A DNA stretch of 63,332 nt from Enterospora canceri (Eukaryota; Microsporidia; Enterocytozoonidae). The stretch lies in assembly GCA_002087915.1 (NCBI GenBank), contig LWDP01000034.1:1-63332 (forward strand), written 5' to 3'. A program made the translations under genes and the position numbers. The notes below the pieces were generated by a model. The model was given only the letters and a program-made list of their open reading frames with translations, was not told the origin of the DNA and ran no database searches. The first letter of the stretch is position 1. Each line of letters begins with the position of its first letter. Positions 40,206 to 49,165 of the stretch are shown one piece after another.

Positions 40206-41468
40206 ATGATTGTTGTATCTTATTTGATATTTGGTTTCTGCTATCAGATCAGTGGAGTAGATGTGTCAGGTGATAGGACGTTGGTGCTTCAGCTTGTTGG
40301 ATTGCCAGGAATAACTGAATTCTACAACAAAATGAAGGTGATCAGATCAGAAGATGAGTTCTATGAAATTGAAAGAAAGTTGTGCAGAATCACGGTGAAG
40401 AAGGTGATGGAATCTGATTTGTTGAATGCTTTTGCTAAGGATGTGATCATAACGGATGGTTTCAACAAAAGAGCAGTTTGGGCAACAAAAATGTTCAGAG
40501 GAACCATTTCACGTTATCGAGGTCGTTCAATACCACGGGAAGTGAGGAACCTGAAGGAAATGAAGAAAGAGCTGATGAGATTCACTCATTTAGCTCTAAT
40601 GGAGTGTAAAAATATGATGGACTGTGGCACCACCGATTATTCAGGTACAATACGTGAATTCATCATATTTGAAAATGACCTAATTCAAATGGTAAACAGG
40701 TGCAATTTATCAGATAATTCAAGCAGCAATGCCACCAGTTTGGATACACTGAAATTGGGTGAACTTGACCAATATTCCACTATCAACTACAAGCAAGAAT
40801 TCCATAGAACAAGGGTGGATTTGATTACAGGCAACTTGTTTCAAAATAACCTATCTCCAATAAAAGAGCCTACAACAGAACCAATAAGACGACATGATAC
40901 CATTTCAAGCAGTAATCATTCAACAGTTGTGGACCATAGGCAGAGTATGAGAGCACTCAATTCGTATGAATTGGATTTTAAGAATTACCTGAAATCAAGA
41001 GAGACGATGCACATGAATGGTGTCCCAGAGAGTATACGGAGATGGAGACAGTTTGAAATAAGCTGCAGTTCCACTAAATTCGTGAGACAGAGGAATGAAC
41101 ACTATCCGAACTACACCATTTATCCACTGAGAGTCAAGTACGATAATGGCAGTTTTAAGGTCAAAATAAAGTTCAACAACAAATTCAAGCAGGATACAGC
41201 TCTGGTTGTCTGGACTGAAGCCATAATCAACAAAGAGAAGCAGAGGATCTTTCTAGGCAAATTTGAGTTGGGCAAGAAGTTTAGGAAGCACGTTATCAAA
41301 CTCAAGGGGCCGTTTAAGGACGGCGATGAATTTTTATTTCATTTGATCAATAAGCAGAAAACGCGGATGAGTCCAGAAGTATCAGTCTGCTACTCAGAGT
41401 TGTTGGTGGATCAATCAGGTTCACCAATTTGCAGCCCCAAGAATCATGCAACAAACAATGGCCAATGA
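40206..41468 (+). CDS. Secreted lineage-specific protein B, paralog of the preceding gene in its C-terminus
   Basis: A 420-residue frame with N-terminal MIVVSYLIFGFCYQISG (signal peptide or anchor); CCC is 4 nt before ATG. A helical N-terminal region (residues about 40-150, many Lys, Arg, Met) is followed by a Ser/Asn-rich linker and a C-terminal beta-rich domain (residues about 300-400), including FRKHVIKLKGPFKDGDEF, which resembles the end of the upstream gene. The last 23 bp overlap the start of the Sec5-like gene, whose CCCC signal lies inside this coding region. Function unknown. Confidence 0.65.
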   Translation: MIVVSYLIFGFCYQISGVDVSGDRTLVLQLVGLPGITEFYNKMKVIRSEDEFYEIERKLCRITVKKVMESDLLNAFAKDVIITDGFNKRAVWATKMFRGTISRYRGRSIPREVRNLKEMKKELMRFTHLALMECKNMMDCGTTDYSGTIREFIIFENDLIQMVNRCNLSDNSSSNATSLDTLKLGELDQYSTINYKQEFHRTRVDLITGNLFQNNLSPIKEPTTEPIRRHDTISSSNHSTVVDHRQSMRALNSYELDFKNYLKSRETMHMNGVPESIRRWRQFEISCSSTKFVRQRNEHYPNYTIYPLRVKYDNGSFKVKIKFNNKFKQDTALVVWTEAIINKEKQRIFLGKFELGKKFRKHVIKLKGPFKDGDEFLFHLINKQKTRMSPEVSVCYSELLVDQSGSPICSPKNHATNNGQ

Positions 41469-43332
41469 GGAGGATGAGACGTACAGTATGATCAATAAAG
41501 AGTATGCTGAGAGCAATTTGTATGAGCTATCAGAGGCACTTACGATACTATCAAAGTCAATATCAAAGACATCGCAAGAAAACAAGGAGCTGATTTCAAG
41601 CCATTTCTCCAAGTTCGTGGAGTGCAGAGCCACGCTTGAGGACATCTACGATGACGTAAAGGCGAAGAACCTGAACAGGAAGCTGACTGGTGAAATAGAG
41701 AAGGTCATTGGGATGCTCTTGAAGAAGTACGAGGCACTTTCAATAAGAATCAGGGAGGATATCAGGCAGGAGACATTCAATAACAGGAGATTGTACTACG
41801 AGAACGAATTCGTTGACATTTTCACGTTGAAGGCGAATTTGAGCAAAAACCTGAACAACTTCGAGAACTTTGTGAATCTCTACAAGAGGGCACAGAAGAT
41901 ATACGAGCCGTACAAGAAGTCGCAGTTTCTCACCAAAAAGATCGAAGACGTGCAGCCTGAGATCAACATCTTCTTGGAAAACGTCTATTCGTACATCAGC
42001 AGCGAGAGACTCAACTTCGAGGAGTCATGCTACTATTTCGACCTATACTTCGACGTGTCACAGGAGAAGTCTGATAGGAAGATAATGAACACGCTTCTTG
42101 TCACGTTCAAGGAGTGTACGTACATCTACGATGACATGGAGAACGTAGATGGCTACTTGAACTACCTTGAAATGAGTCTACTCAAATTCATTGGGTACGT
42201 TGACGACGACCTGAAGAAGAACGGAATTGAACACTACTTCAAGAGCATAGCACAAGCTGTGAAGACAACTGCGGCAGCAAAGACGGCATTCAAGAGAGCA
42301 GTCAAAGTCAGTGAGGTGCTTGAAGTCTCCCCAGCTGTTACTGCTCATTTTAAGGTTAAAATGAGTGAAGCAAAGGCAGACGCATTTTTCAACTTGTTAA
42401 AGAACGGAGATGAAGACGGAGAGGACGAGGAGAAGAATGCGGCCGTATTTGAGTATTTTGTGACTGAAGAAGAGACGGCATCTGCCACCGTAAACAGGCT
42501 ACTTGAGAAGTCGACCAGAATATTTGTGTCGTACAAGGAGATCATCAAAGAGAACGAGCTGTCCAACATCCAGGACATTCTGATAGATCACATCAAGGCA
42601 TCTGTTGAGGAGCAGAGCTTTGGAACCTACGACTTCTTCAGGCTTCAAATTACGGATGTACGAAAGTGCCTTGGAAGCAGAAAGTCGCCTAAAAACAGGA
42701 TACTCGACCGATTTCTACGAGANGTATTTGAGTATTTTGTGACTGAAGAAGAGACGGCATCTGCCACCGTAAACAGGCTACTTGAGAAGTCGACCAGAAT
42801 ATTTGTGTCGTACAAGGAGATCATCAAAGAGAACGAGCTGTCCAACATCCAGGACATTCTGATAGATCACATCAAGGCATCTGTTGAGGAGCAGAGCTTT
42901 GGAACCTACGACTTCTTCAGGCTTCAAATTACGGATGTACGAAAGTGCCTTGGAAGCAGAAAGTCGCCTAAAAACAGGATACTCGACCGATTTCTACGAG
43001 AGAAGCGCGAGAAGACGGTGCTACGCCTGAGCAACGAGCTTGAGAAGATGATTGAGAAGACCGTGGTCAACGCAAAAAGTGGTGAAGACAAAACAAACAA
43101 AGTTGTTGCTGTGTTTATGCACATTCTACACCTGTTGGACAAGACATCGAAGGAGAGTCTGAAGGACATTCTGTTTGAAGCCAAACAGCAGATAATGAAC
43201 GACCAGGTCACATTCTACTTCCTACACAAATTCATCAGAATGCGTGAACCAGACTTAGACAAGGCCAATCGTGAGGTAGCCACCAGAATCCACGACCAGT
43301 TCAAGTGCCTTAAGGATGAAATTTATCAGTGA
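41446..43332 (+). CDS. SEC5: Exocyst subunit Sec5-like, with assembly duplications
   Basis: Helical-rod protein most like Sec5 (EXOC2) of the exocyst, which tethers secretory vesicles at the plasma membrane. The match is in the N-terminal region at about residues 48-150: ISSHFSKFVECRATLEDIYDD (family DNFDRFVNAKDTIDxVY) and LSKNLNNFENFVNLYKRAQ (family LPSNIERxIxxGDYxxVVxxYKRAK). The rest is poorly conserved and helical. The start is inside the upstream gene, with CCCC 8 nt before ATG. Two single-n duplications (n at 42723 in frame, n at 43351 after the first stop) inflate it; the last part is repeated to 43632. The true protein is about 535 residues, short for Sec5. Confidence 0.65.
   Translation: MQQTMANEEDETYSMINKEYAESNLYELSEALTILSKSISKTSQENKELISSHFSKFVECRATLEDIYDDVKAKNLNRKLTGEIEKVIGMLLKKYEALSIRIREDIRQETFNNRRLYYENEFVDIFTLKANLSKNLNNFENFVNLYKRAQKIYEPYKKSQFLTKKIEDVQPEINIFLENVYSYISSERLNFEESCYYFDLYFDVSQEKSDRKIMNTLLVTFKECTYIYDDMENVDGYLNYLEMSLLKFIGYVDDDLKKNGIEHYFKSIAQAVKTTAAAKTAFKRAVKVSEVLEVSPAVTAHFKVKMSEAKADAFFNLLKNGDEDGEDEEKNAAVFEYFVTEEETASATVNRLLEKSTRIFVSYKEIIKENELSNIQDILIDHIKASVEEQSFGTYDFFRLQITDVRKCLGSRKSPKNRILDRFLRXVFEYFVTEEETASATVNRLLEKSTRIFVSYKEIIKENELSNIQDILIDHIKASVEEQSFGTYDFFRLQITDVRKCLGSRKSPKNRILDRFLREKREKTVLRLSNELEKMIEKTVVNAKSGEDKTNKVVAVFMHILHLLDKTSKESLKDILFEAKQQIMNDQVTFYFLHKFIRMREPDLDKANREVATRIHDQFKCLKDEIYQ
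42445..43001. repeat. Assembly duplication 7: copies joined by n at 42723
   Basis: Bases 42445-42722 recur as 42724-43001 (shift 279, a multiple of 3), so the Sec5-like frame stays open through a false internal repeat. Confidence 0.92.
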
Positions 43333-43650
43333 TAAATAGTCAAAACAAAANTTGAGAAGACCGTGGTCAACGCAAAAAGTGGTGAAGACAAAACAAACAA
43401 AGTTGTTGCTGTGTTTATGCACATTCTACACCTGTTGGACAAGACATCGAAGGAGAGTCTGAAGGACATTCTGTTTGAAGCCAAACAGCAGATAATGAAC
43501 GACCAGGTCACATTCTACTTCCTACACAAATTCATCAGAATGCGTGAACCAGACTTAGACAAGGCCAATCGTGAGGTAGCCACCAGAATCCACGACCAGT
43601 TCAAGTGCCTTAAGGATGAAATTTATCAGTGATAAATAGTCAAAACAAAA
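43052..43650. repeat. Assembly duplication 8: copies joined by n at 43351
   Basis: Bases 43052-43350 recur as 43352-43650 (shift 300), including the Sec5-like stop codon. The frame at 43363-43632 is therefore a second copy of the gene's C-terminus, not another gene. Confidence 0.92.
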
Positions 43651-43677
43651 TGATGTTGTTTATGGTCAAAACAACCC

Positions 43678-44194
43678 ATGCAACTTCGAGAGCAGACTAA
43701 GACAGGAATATACGGCGTATCTGTCCTAATTCAGGTCATCATCAGTGCACGTACGTCACTGTACATGACCAATGAGGCAGAAATGGTCTGGGACTTCTAC
43801 GACCCAATCACCCTCACAATCATAGTCACTGGTCTCTTTGTGAACCTCTCTATCGGCATCTTTGGCCTCTTCAATGTCATGGGATTCAACAACTTCCTGA
43901 CCAAGAACCAGCCCAACCTGATTGGCGTCTACCAGCGCATCAAGGCCGCTAGCAATTCTCACGTTTTCAAACTGCCTGATTATGACATTTGTGAATGTGA
44001 TGGCACTGCTTGATGTCCCAATCACGAAGCTGAATGAGGAGTTCGTCTACTGGCTCAGTGCCGTCTTCCTCTCCCAGATTCTGGTTCTCTTCACCTCCTG
44101 GCTGACGCATCCTGATTTCAACAACTCCAAGTTCAGGAGATTCAAGAACAAAGTGGTAGCGAATAGAAAGAGGGGAAGCATCATTCACGTATAG
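43678..44194 (+). CDS. Four-TM membrane protein, broken by an apparent frameshift
   Basis: CCC directly precedes ATG 43678. Two overlapping frames together encode four hydrophobic segments: YGVSVLIQVIISA and TLTIIVTGLFVNLSIGIFG in frame one, then ILTFSNCLIMTFVNVMALL and YWLSAVFLSQILVLFTSWL in the second frame. Frame one runs to 44013 and becomes polar after about 43945, while the second frame (from about 43922) turns hydrophobic just there. A single indel near 43925-43950 would join them into about 170 residues with a basic cytosolic tail (RRFKNKVVANRKRG). It may be a sequence error or a true pseudogene. Family not recognised. Confidence 0.6.
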
Positions 44195-44229
44195 TGTACT
44201 GTATATAATGGTGGATGGTTTATGTAACA

Positions 44230-44346
44230 GTTGCGGCCATATCCTCAGATGAGCTCCGGTACCCATCTGAACACCGAAGATAAGCCTGTGCGAGCCCATG
44301 CCAGTACTGAGTTGAGAGATCACTCGGGAACGCTGGGTGCTGCAAT
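44230..44346 (+). rRNA. 5S ribosomal RNA
   Basis: About 117 nt beginning GTTGCGGCCATATC and ending GGTGCTGCAAT, with both termini matching eukaryotic 5S rRNA and pairing as helix I. The internal promoter region AGTTGAGAGATCACTCGGGAA-like segment is in place, with GATAAGCC as the A-box part. TTTTT at 44346-44350 is the Pol III terminator. It lies singly among protein genes, not in an rDNA array. Confidence 0.93.
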
Positions 44347-44350
44347 TTTT
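44346..44350 (+). terminator. RNA polymerase III terminator of 5S rRNA
   Basis: Run of five T directly after the 5S 3' end; 19 nt further on the AAA ATPase start codon begins. Confidence 0.75.
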
Positions 44351-44369
44351 GCACCTGCTGATCCCAGAA

Positions 44370-45590
44370 ATGCCATTCAACTCACTCAGAAGAATCAACA
44401 AGGAGAGCAACAAGGTGGAATCGACATTCAATCACCAGCTACCAGTGACCAACATGGATGCCATGGCAGATTGTGCTGATATTGCAGTAAATGAGGCAGC
44501 TAAGAACAACGATCTCATTCCATTTATTCTTGATAACTTTGGAGTAGGAAAAGAGGTGTCACTGAGTGAGATTGAGAGACTCCTAAGCAAGTACAAGGGA
44601 GTTGACTGTGATTTGGTTGATAGGAAGCAGCCTATCAACACCACTGGCTTCCAAACAGCATCAGGGTGTACAATCAGCAACTCACAGCCTAAGGAGAATC
44701 AGCCCAAGGATGCACTCAGAGAACGAATACTCTCTGAGATTGTTGAAACCAACTTGAATGTCACCTGGGATGACATTGTTGGTCTCTCTGACGTCAAACA
44801 GGCCATAAATGAGATGGTTCTGTGGCCACTGATGCGCCCTGACATCTTCACTGGTCTCCGAAACCCACCAAGGGGGCTGCTTCTCTTTGGTCCCCCTGGG
44901 ACTGGGAAGACGATGATTGGAAGGTGCATTGCTTCCCAGGTCAAAGCGACCTTCTTCAGCATCTCAGCCTCGTCATTGACGAGCAAATGGGCTGGAGAAG
45001 GAGAGCGAATGGTGAGGACTCTCTTTGAAATGGCACGAGAAATGGCACCGTCGATCATCTTCGTTGATGAAATCGACTCGCTGCTTTCACAGCGAACTGA
45101 AAACGAGAACGAGGGAAGCAGAAGAATCAAAACTGAATTTCTGGTCCAATTTGACGGAACCAAAACAGATGGAACTGAGCGCATTCTGCTGGTTGGAGCC
45201 ACAAACAGACCACATGAGATCGACGATGCCGCAAGAAGGCGCCTTGTGAAGCGAATCTACGTCCCACTTCCCTGTGCTGGTGCAAGGGGGCAGCTGATTT
45301 CCAAGCTGGTTGGTGGATACGCGAATGAGTTGAGTGGCCACGAGGCTGAGCTGGTTGAGCTGACTGTGGGCTACTCTGGTTCAGACATCTTCAGCCTGTG
45401 CAGGGAGGCGTGTTTGGAGCCACTTCGAGAAATCGGCGACATTTCCGATTTCAGGGCGGAATGCGCCAGACCCATCGGAATCAGCGACTTCGCCAAGGCA
45501 GCCAGGGCCATCAGAAAAAGTGTCTCAGAAAGTGACCTGGATTTGTACAGCAAATTCAACAGTGAATTTGGTGCTGTTGGTAAAGGGTAG
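44370..45590 (+). CDS. FIGL1: Fidgetin-like AAA ATPase (meiotic clade)
   Basis: An AAA ATPase of the katanin/spastin/fidgetin/Vps4 group. VTWDDIVGLSDVK, MRPDIFTGLRNPPRG, Walker A LLFGPPGTGKTMIG, FFSISASSLTSKWAGEGE, Walker B IIFVDEIDSLLSQR, SRRIKTEFLVQFDG and ATNRPHEIDDAARRRLVKR follow in order and are closest to fidgetin-like 1. No MIT domain is seen, which argues against Vps4 and spastin. Fidgetins sever microtubules or remodel Rad51 filaments; which applies here is not known. I chose ATG 44370, with CCC 4 nt upstream; the frame extends back to 44337 inside 5S rRNA. 406 residues. Convergent with RPB2, 1 bp between stops. Confidence 0.92.
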   Translation: MPFNSLRRINKESNKVESTFNHQLPVTNMDAMADCADIAVNEAAKNNDLIPFILDNFGVGKEVSLSEIERLLSKYKGVDCDLVDRKQPINTTGFQTASGCTISNSQPKENQPKDALRERILSEIVETNLNVTWDDIVGLSDVKQAINEMVLWPLMRPDIFTGLRNPPRGLLLFGPPGTGKTMIGRCIASQVKATFFSISASSLTSKWAGEGERMVRTLFEMAREMAPSIIFVDEIDSLLSQRTENENEGSRRIKTEFLVQFDGTKTDGTERILLVGATNRPHEIDDAARRRLVKRIYVPLPCAGARGQLISKLVGGYANELSGHEAELVELTVGYSGSDIFSLCREACLEPLREIGDISDFRAECARPIGISDFAKAARAIRKSVSESDLDLYSKFNSEFGAVGKG

Positions 45591-45591
45591 T

Positions 45592-48500
45592 TCACTCCTC
45601 CGTCTTGATTCTTGTTACGATATTCATCCCCTGCAATTCCTGTAGCAGCAGCTTGAAGGCGTAGGGTATTTCAATTCTGCTGATTGTGCTGTTTTCACAG
45701 CCAGTGCATGCGTCATTGCACATCAGGCCGCATTCGTCACAAACAGAGCACTGATACGAATCAGACACGTCCATGAGACGCTCCTTCAGAAAGGCAGATG
45801 CACCGTGGGAGATGATGCAGTCTCTTTCCATCTCCCCAAATCGCAGACCACCGTCTCGCGATCTGCCTTCGACTGGCTGCCTTGTCATCACCTGCAGTGG
45901 CCCACGTGCCCTGGCGTGGATCTTGTCTTCCACCATGTGCTTCAGTCTCTGGTAGTAGGTTGGGCCAATGAATATCTGGCTTCGTAGCTTGTAGCCAGTT
46001 GCACCACAATGCATCACCTCAAATCCACGTTTCTGGTAGCCAAACTTCCCCAGTGCCTCAGAAATCCCATTGATTTCATCAAGGCTGTTTTTACGTGAAT
46101 CATCGCCAGATGCGCCCTTGAATGGGGTTGCGTCTCCTTCAACTCCGCTTAGAGCAGAGACCTTCCCCAACAGACACTCGAGCAGGTGACCAATTGTCAT
46201 TCTGCTTGGAATTGCATGCGGGTTGATGATGATGTCAGGAATCAGCCCATCTGCCGTAAATGGCATGTTCTCCTGTCGTAGGGTGATTCCAACCACCCCC
46301 TTCTGGGCGTGTCTACTTGCGAACTTGTCTCCCATCTGCGGTATTCGGACACTTCTCACCTTGATCTTCGTGAATTTGTACCCTTCTTTTGTTGATAAAA
46401 TGACCTTATCAACTGCTCCCTTTTCAGCCTTACGAATGAGCGTACTGGTGTCCTTGAACTGGTAGAATGGGCTTCCTGGAACAGACTTCTCTGCATCCAG
46501 AACAGGAGTCACCTTCCCAATGATTGGATCATCCCCAGTCACCTGTGTCCCAGGAAACACGATTCCGTCTGGGCCAAGGGCGTCGTAGCTCTCCCGCCTT
46601 GGCCTGAACACGGTCTCTGGATCTGGCTTCAAAATTGTCTCATTCACCCCGGCGTATTTCATCTTCTCCTGATCCGCATACGTCCTGTACAGAAATGACC
46701 TAAATAGGCCACGATCAATTGCAGACTGGTTCATGATGATTGAGTCCTCCTGGTTGTAGCCAGAGTAGCATGCAATTGCAACAATGCAGTTTTGACCAGC
46801 TGGTAGCTCCTTGAATTTGAGATATTCCATTGATCTGGTGGAGACGAGTGGCTTCTGGGGGTAGAAGAGGATGTTTGAGAGCGTGTCCATGCGATTGAAG
46901 AAGTTTGTTGCGTAGATTCCCATTGCCTGTTTTCCCATGGCCGATTGATACGTGTTTCTTGGTGACGGATTGTGGGTTGGAAATGGAATCACAGACGCAG
47001 TGATTCCGAGAATCATTGCTGGGTGGATTTCACAATGCGTGTACGCCACTGATTCAGGCGACTGCCTGAGATCGTGCAGATCCATCGCAATCAGCGACGT
47101 CTCCTCCTCGGCCACGTCCAGCAGCTCCACCTTCCCAGTTCGAATCAGGTCGTCCCACTTTCTACGGATGTTTTGCAGGTCGAGGACGTCCTCCCTGGTC
47201 ACAAGCAGCTCGTTTCCCTCGACGATGAAGAGCGGCCTACACGGTCGCCCTGCGTCCGAGTTGAAGACGATCTCGTCCTCTTTGATGTTGAAGACGATCG
47301 AGATCTCTGGGTCGATGTCACCGCGTCTCCTTAGCCCCCTGATTTCACTGACAATTTTGGTTGGATTCCTGGTCACGCCAATCCATGCTCCATTCACCAG
47401 CACCCGTGTTCCAACTGCGTCTGCAACCTCCTCAAGTCGCTCCACGCCCTGCTCCTCCAGAATCTCCACAAGCTGCTCCGATGATCGACCAACTGAAATG
47501 TACGACATCAGCGACAGATTCTTCACCAGGCCACAGGCCTGGCCCTCGGGCGTCTCGGTCGGGCAGACCATTCCCCAGTGCGTGTTGTGGAGCTGTCGTG
47601 GGGCCGACAGCTTCCCCTCTTTTTCAATGGGCGTGTTTACGCGACGAAGGTGGCTGAGGGTGCTCAGGAAGTTGTAGCGGTTCAGAACCTGGGCCACGCC
47701 GGCCCTGGTTGCCATTGCCCTGGCCTGCTCTCCCCAGTTTCCAGTCGCCAGGGCGTATTTGAATCCGTTTGTGATGATGCTGCTTTTCAGCCCCACGGCC
47801 AGGTTGAATTCACGTCCGCCTTCTACGCACTTTTGAAGGTGTTTTGCCGTCTCATTCGTCAGTTTCCTGAAAAGCACCTTGAACAGCCCAGCAAGCAGTG
47901 GCCCAGACAGGTCCATCCTCTTTTTCCCGTAGTGGTCTCTGTCGTCGACCTCCCTCTTTTTCAGGGCCACTGCGAGTGTTTTGTTGATCACGTAGCCCAG
48001 AAAGTGCGCCTTCTTCGTCTCGCAGAATTCGTGGGTTTCGACGTGGGGGAAGAATTCACGGGCGAGGAGGCCACGGGCGAATTCAACTCGTTTTGATCGC
48101 ACCGATCCAACAGGCGCAGATCTACGGCCGATGAAATCGAGGGCACTCTCCTGGTTTGCGAGGGTGCTTGCTTCCTCGAGCGAATTTAACACGAATTCGT
48201 TCAATTCGTCCTCTTCGTGCTGGACGTGTTGGATGATTTCTTTGTCGGAGTTGAATCCAAGGGCCCTGAAGATCACGAAAACAGGAATGTCCTGTTTGAC
48301 GCCATTCAGGGAAGCCCTGATTACGCGAGGATTCTTGAGAGTTTTGATTGAAAATGGAGACGGAAGACGAGAGCCCTTTTCAGGGACAGAACGGATTTCA
48401 GCGTAGTGCGTGTAGGGCGCAGGCTGACTCTTTTTGAAGACGTGGACCGTGTTGGATGCCATTCGCTCCTGGGCCACAATCACTTTCTCACCGCCTGTGA

Positions 48501-49038
48501 TGATGAAGTAACCGCCTTGGTCGTAGGGACACTCTCCAAGGTTGATCGTGCTCTTCTCATTCAGATCACTTAGGGCGCAATATTTTGATTTGACCATGAT
48601 TGGAAGTTGGCCCAGTGGGACACGGATGGCTTTCGAATGCTCGATGTCTCGTCCATCAACGTGGTAGCTTTTGCTGATGTCGATGTAGACATTGGCGGCG
48701 TACGTCAGGTCACGAAGACGCGCCTCATTCGGGTAGATGTCTTTGGTGGAGCCATCACTCTCGGTGTAGACAGGTGGAGCCACGACGCTGATTTGACCAA
48801 AATGTAGGCGCATTTCACGTTGGGTTGTGTTTCCAGCAGTGGGCGTGCTCTTCACAGAAATCACAGAATTTTCATCCATAATTTCCTGCATTTTGACTTC
48901 AACAAACTGATTGAACGAGTCGAGTTGCTGTCGCACGAGTCCCTTCTGCTCAAAGAATGACGTGATTACAGCCCAGTTGTTCTCCTCGTTGCCGAGAATA
49001 TCTTCCTTGTTCGACTTCTGAACGTCTTCAACTCTCAT
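45592..49038 (-). CDS. RPB2: RNA polymerase II second-largest subunit
   Basis: RPB2 forms one half of the Pol II active-site cleft. NNWAVITSFFEQKGLVRQQ and LDSFNQFVE at the N-terminus match RPB2, not the Pol I or III homologs. Further signatures: PYDQGGYFIITGGEKVIVAQ, ETPEGQACGLVKNL, NSDAGRPCRPLF, GYNQEDSIIMN, RIPQMGDKFASRHAQKG, the active-site-adjacent GLIPDIIINPHAIPSRMTIG, and a C-terminal zinc site (CSVCDECG with later CTGC). At 1,148 residues it is slightly shorter than yeast RPB2 (1,224). CCC lies 4 nt before ATG. RPB9 is also in the window. Confidence 0.96.
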   Translation of the reverse strand: MRVEDVQKSNKEDILGNEENNWAVITSFFEQKGLVRQQLDSFNQFVEVKMQEIMDENSVISVKSTPTAGNTTQREMRLHFGQISVVAPPVYTESDGSTKDIYPNEARLRDLTYAANVYIDISKSYHVDGRDIEHSKAIRVPLGQLPIMVKSKYCALSDLNEKSTINLGECPYDQGGYFIITGGEKVIVAQERMASNTVHVFKKSQPAPYTHYAEIRSVPEKGSRLPSPFSIKTLKNPRVIRASLNGVKQDIPVFVIFRALGFNSDKEIIQHVQHEEDELNEFVLNSLEEASTLANQESALDFIGRRSAPVGSVRSKRVEFARGLLAREFFPHVETHEFCETKKAHFLGYVINKTLAVALKKREVDDRDHYGKKRMDLSGPLLAGLFKVLFRKLTNETAKHLQKCVEGGREFNLAVGLKSSIITNGFKYALATGNWGEQARAMATRAGVAQVLNRYNFLSTLSHLRRVNTPIEKEGKLSAPRQLHNTHWGMVCPTETPEGQACGLVKNLSLMSYISVGRSSEQLVEILEEQGVERLEEVADAVGTRVLVNGAWIGVTRNPTKIVSEIRGLRRRGDIDPEISIVFNIKEDEIVFNSDAGRPCRPLFIVEGNELLVTREDVLDLQNIRRKWDDLIRTGKVELLDVAEEETSLIAMDLHDLRQSPESVAYTHCEIHPAMILGITASVIPFPTHNPSPRNTYQSAMGKQAMGIYATNFFNRMDTLSNILFYPQKPLVSTRSMEYLKFKELPAGQNCIVAIACYSGYNQEDSIIMNQSAIDRGLFRSFLYRTYADQEKMKYAGVNETILKPDPETVFRPRRESYDALGPDGIVFPGTQVTGDDPIIGKVTPVLDAEKSVPGSPFYQFKDTSTLIRKAEKGAVDKVILSTKEGYKFTKIKVRSVRIPQMGDKFASRHAQKGVVGITLRQENMPFTADGLIPDIIINPHAIPSRMTIGHLLECLLGKVSALSGVEGDATPFKGASGDDSRKNSLDEINGISEALGKFGYQKRGFEVMHCGATGYKLRSQIFIGPTYYQRLKHMVEDKIHARARGPLQVMTRQPVEGRSRDGGLRFGEMERDCIISHGASAFLKERLMDVSDSYQCSVCDECGLMCNDACTGCENSTISRIEIPYAFKLLLQELQGMNIVTRIKTEE

Positions 49039-49165
49039 AGATGGGCATAAAAATAAGATTGTTTAAAAATGATTTAAGCTTAAATGTATTTTGTTTGTTG
49101 TAGTTTATGCGTATTTGATATTGTGTGGTGAAATTTGTGACTGAATTTCAGGGTAGACCCATATA

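Noticed and set aside
43363..43632. Separate small gene after Sec5
   Set aside because: It is an exact copy of the Sec5-like C-terminus following the n at 43351.
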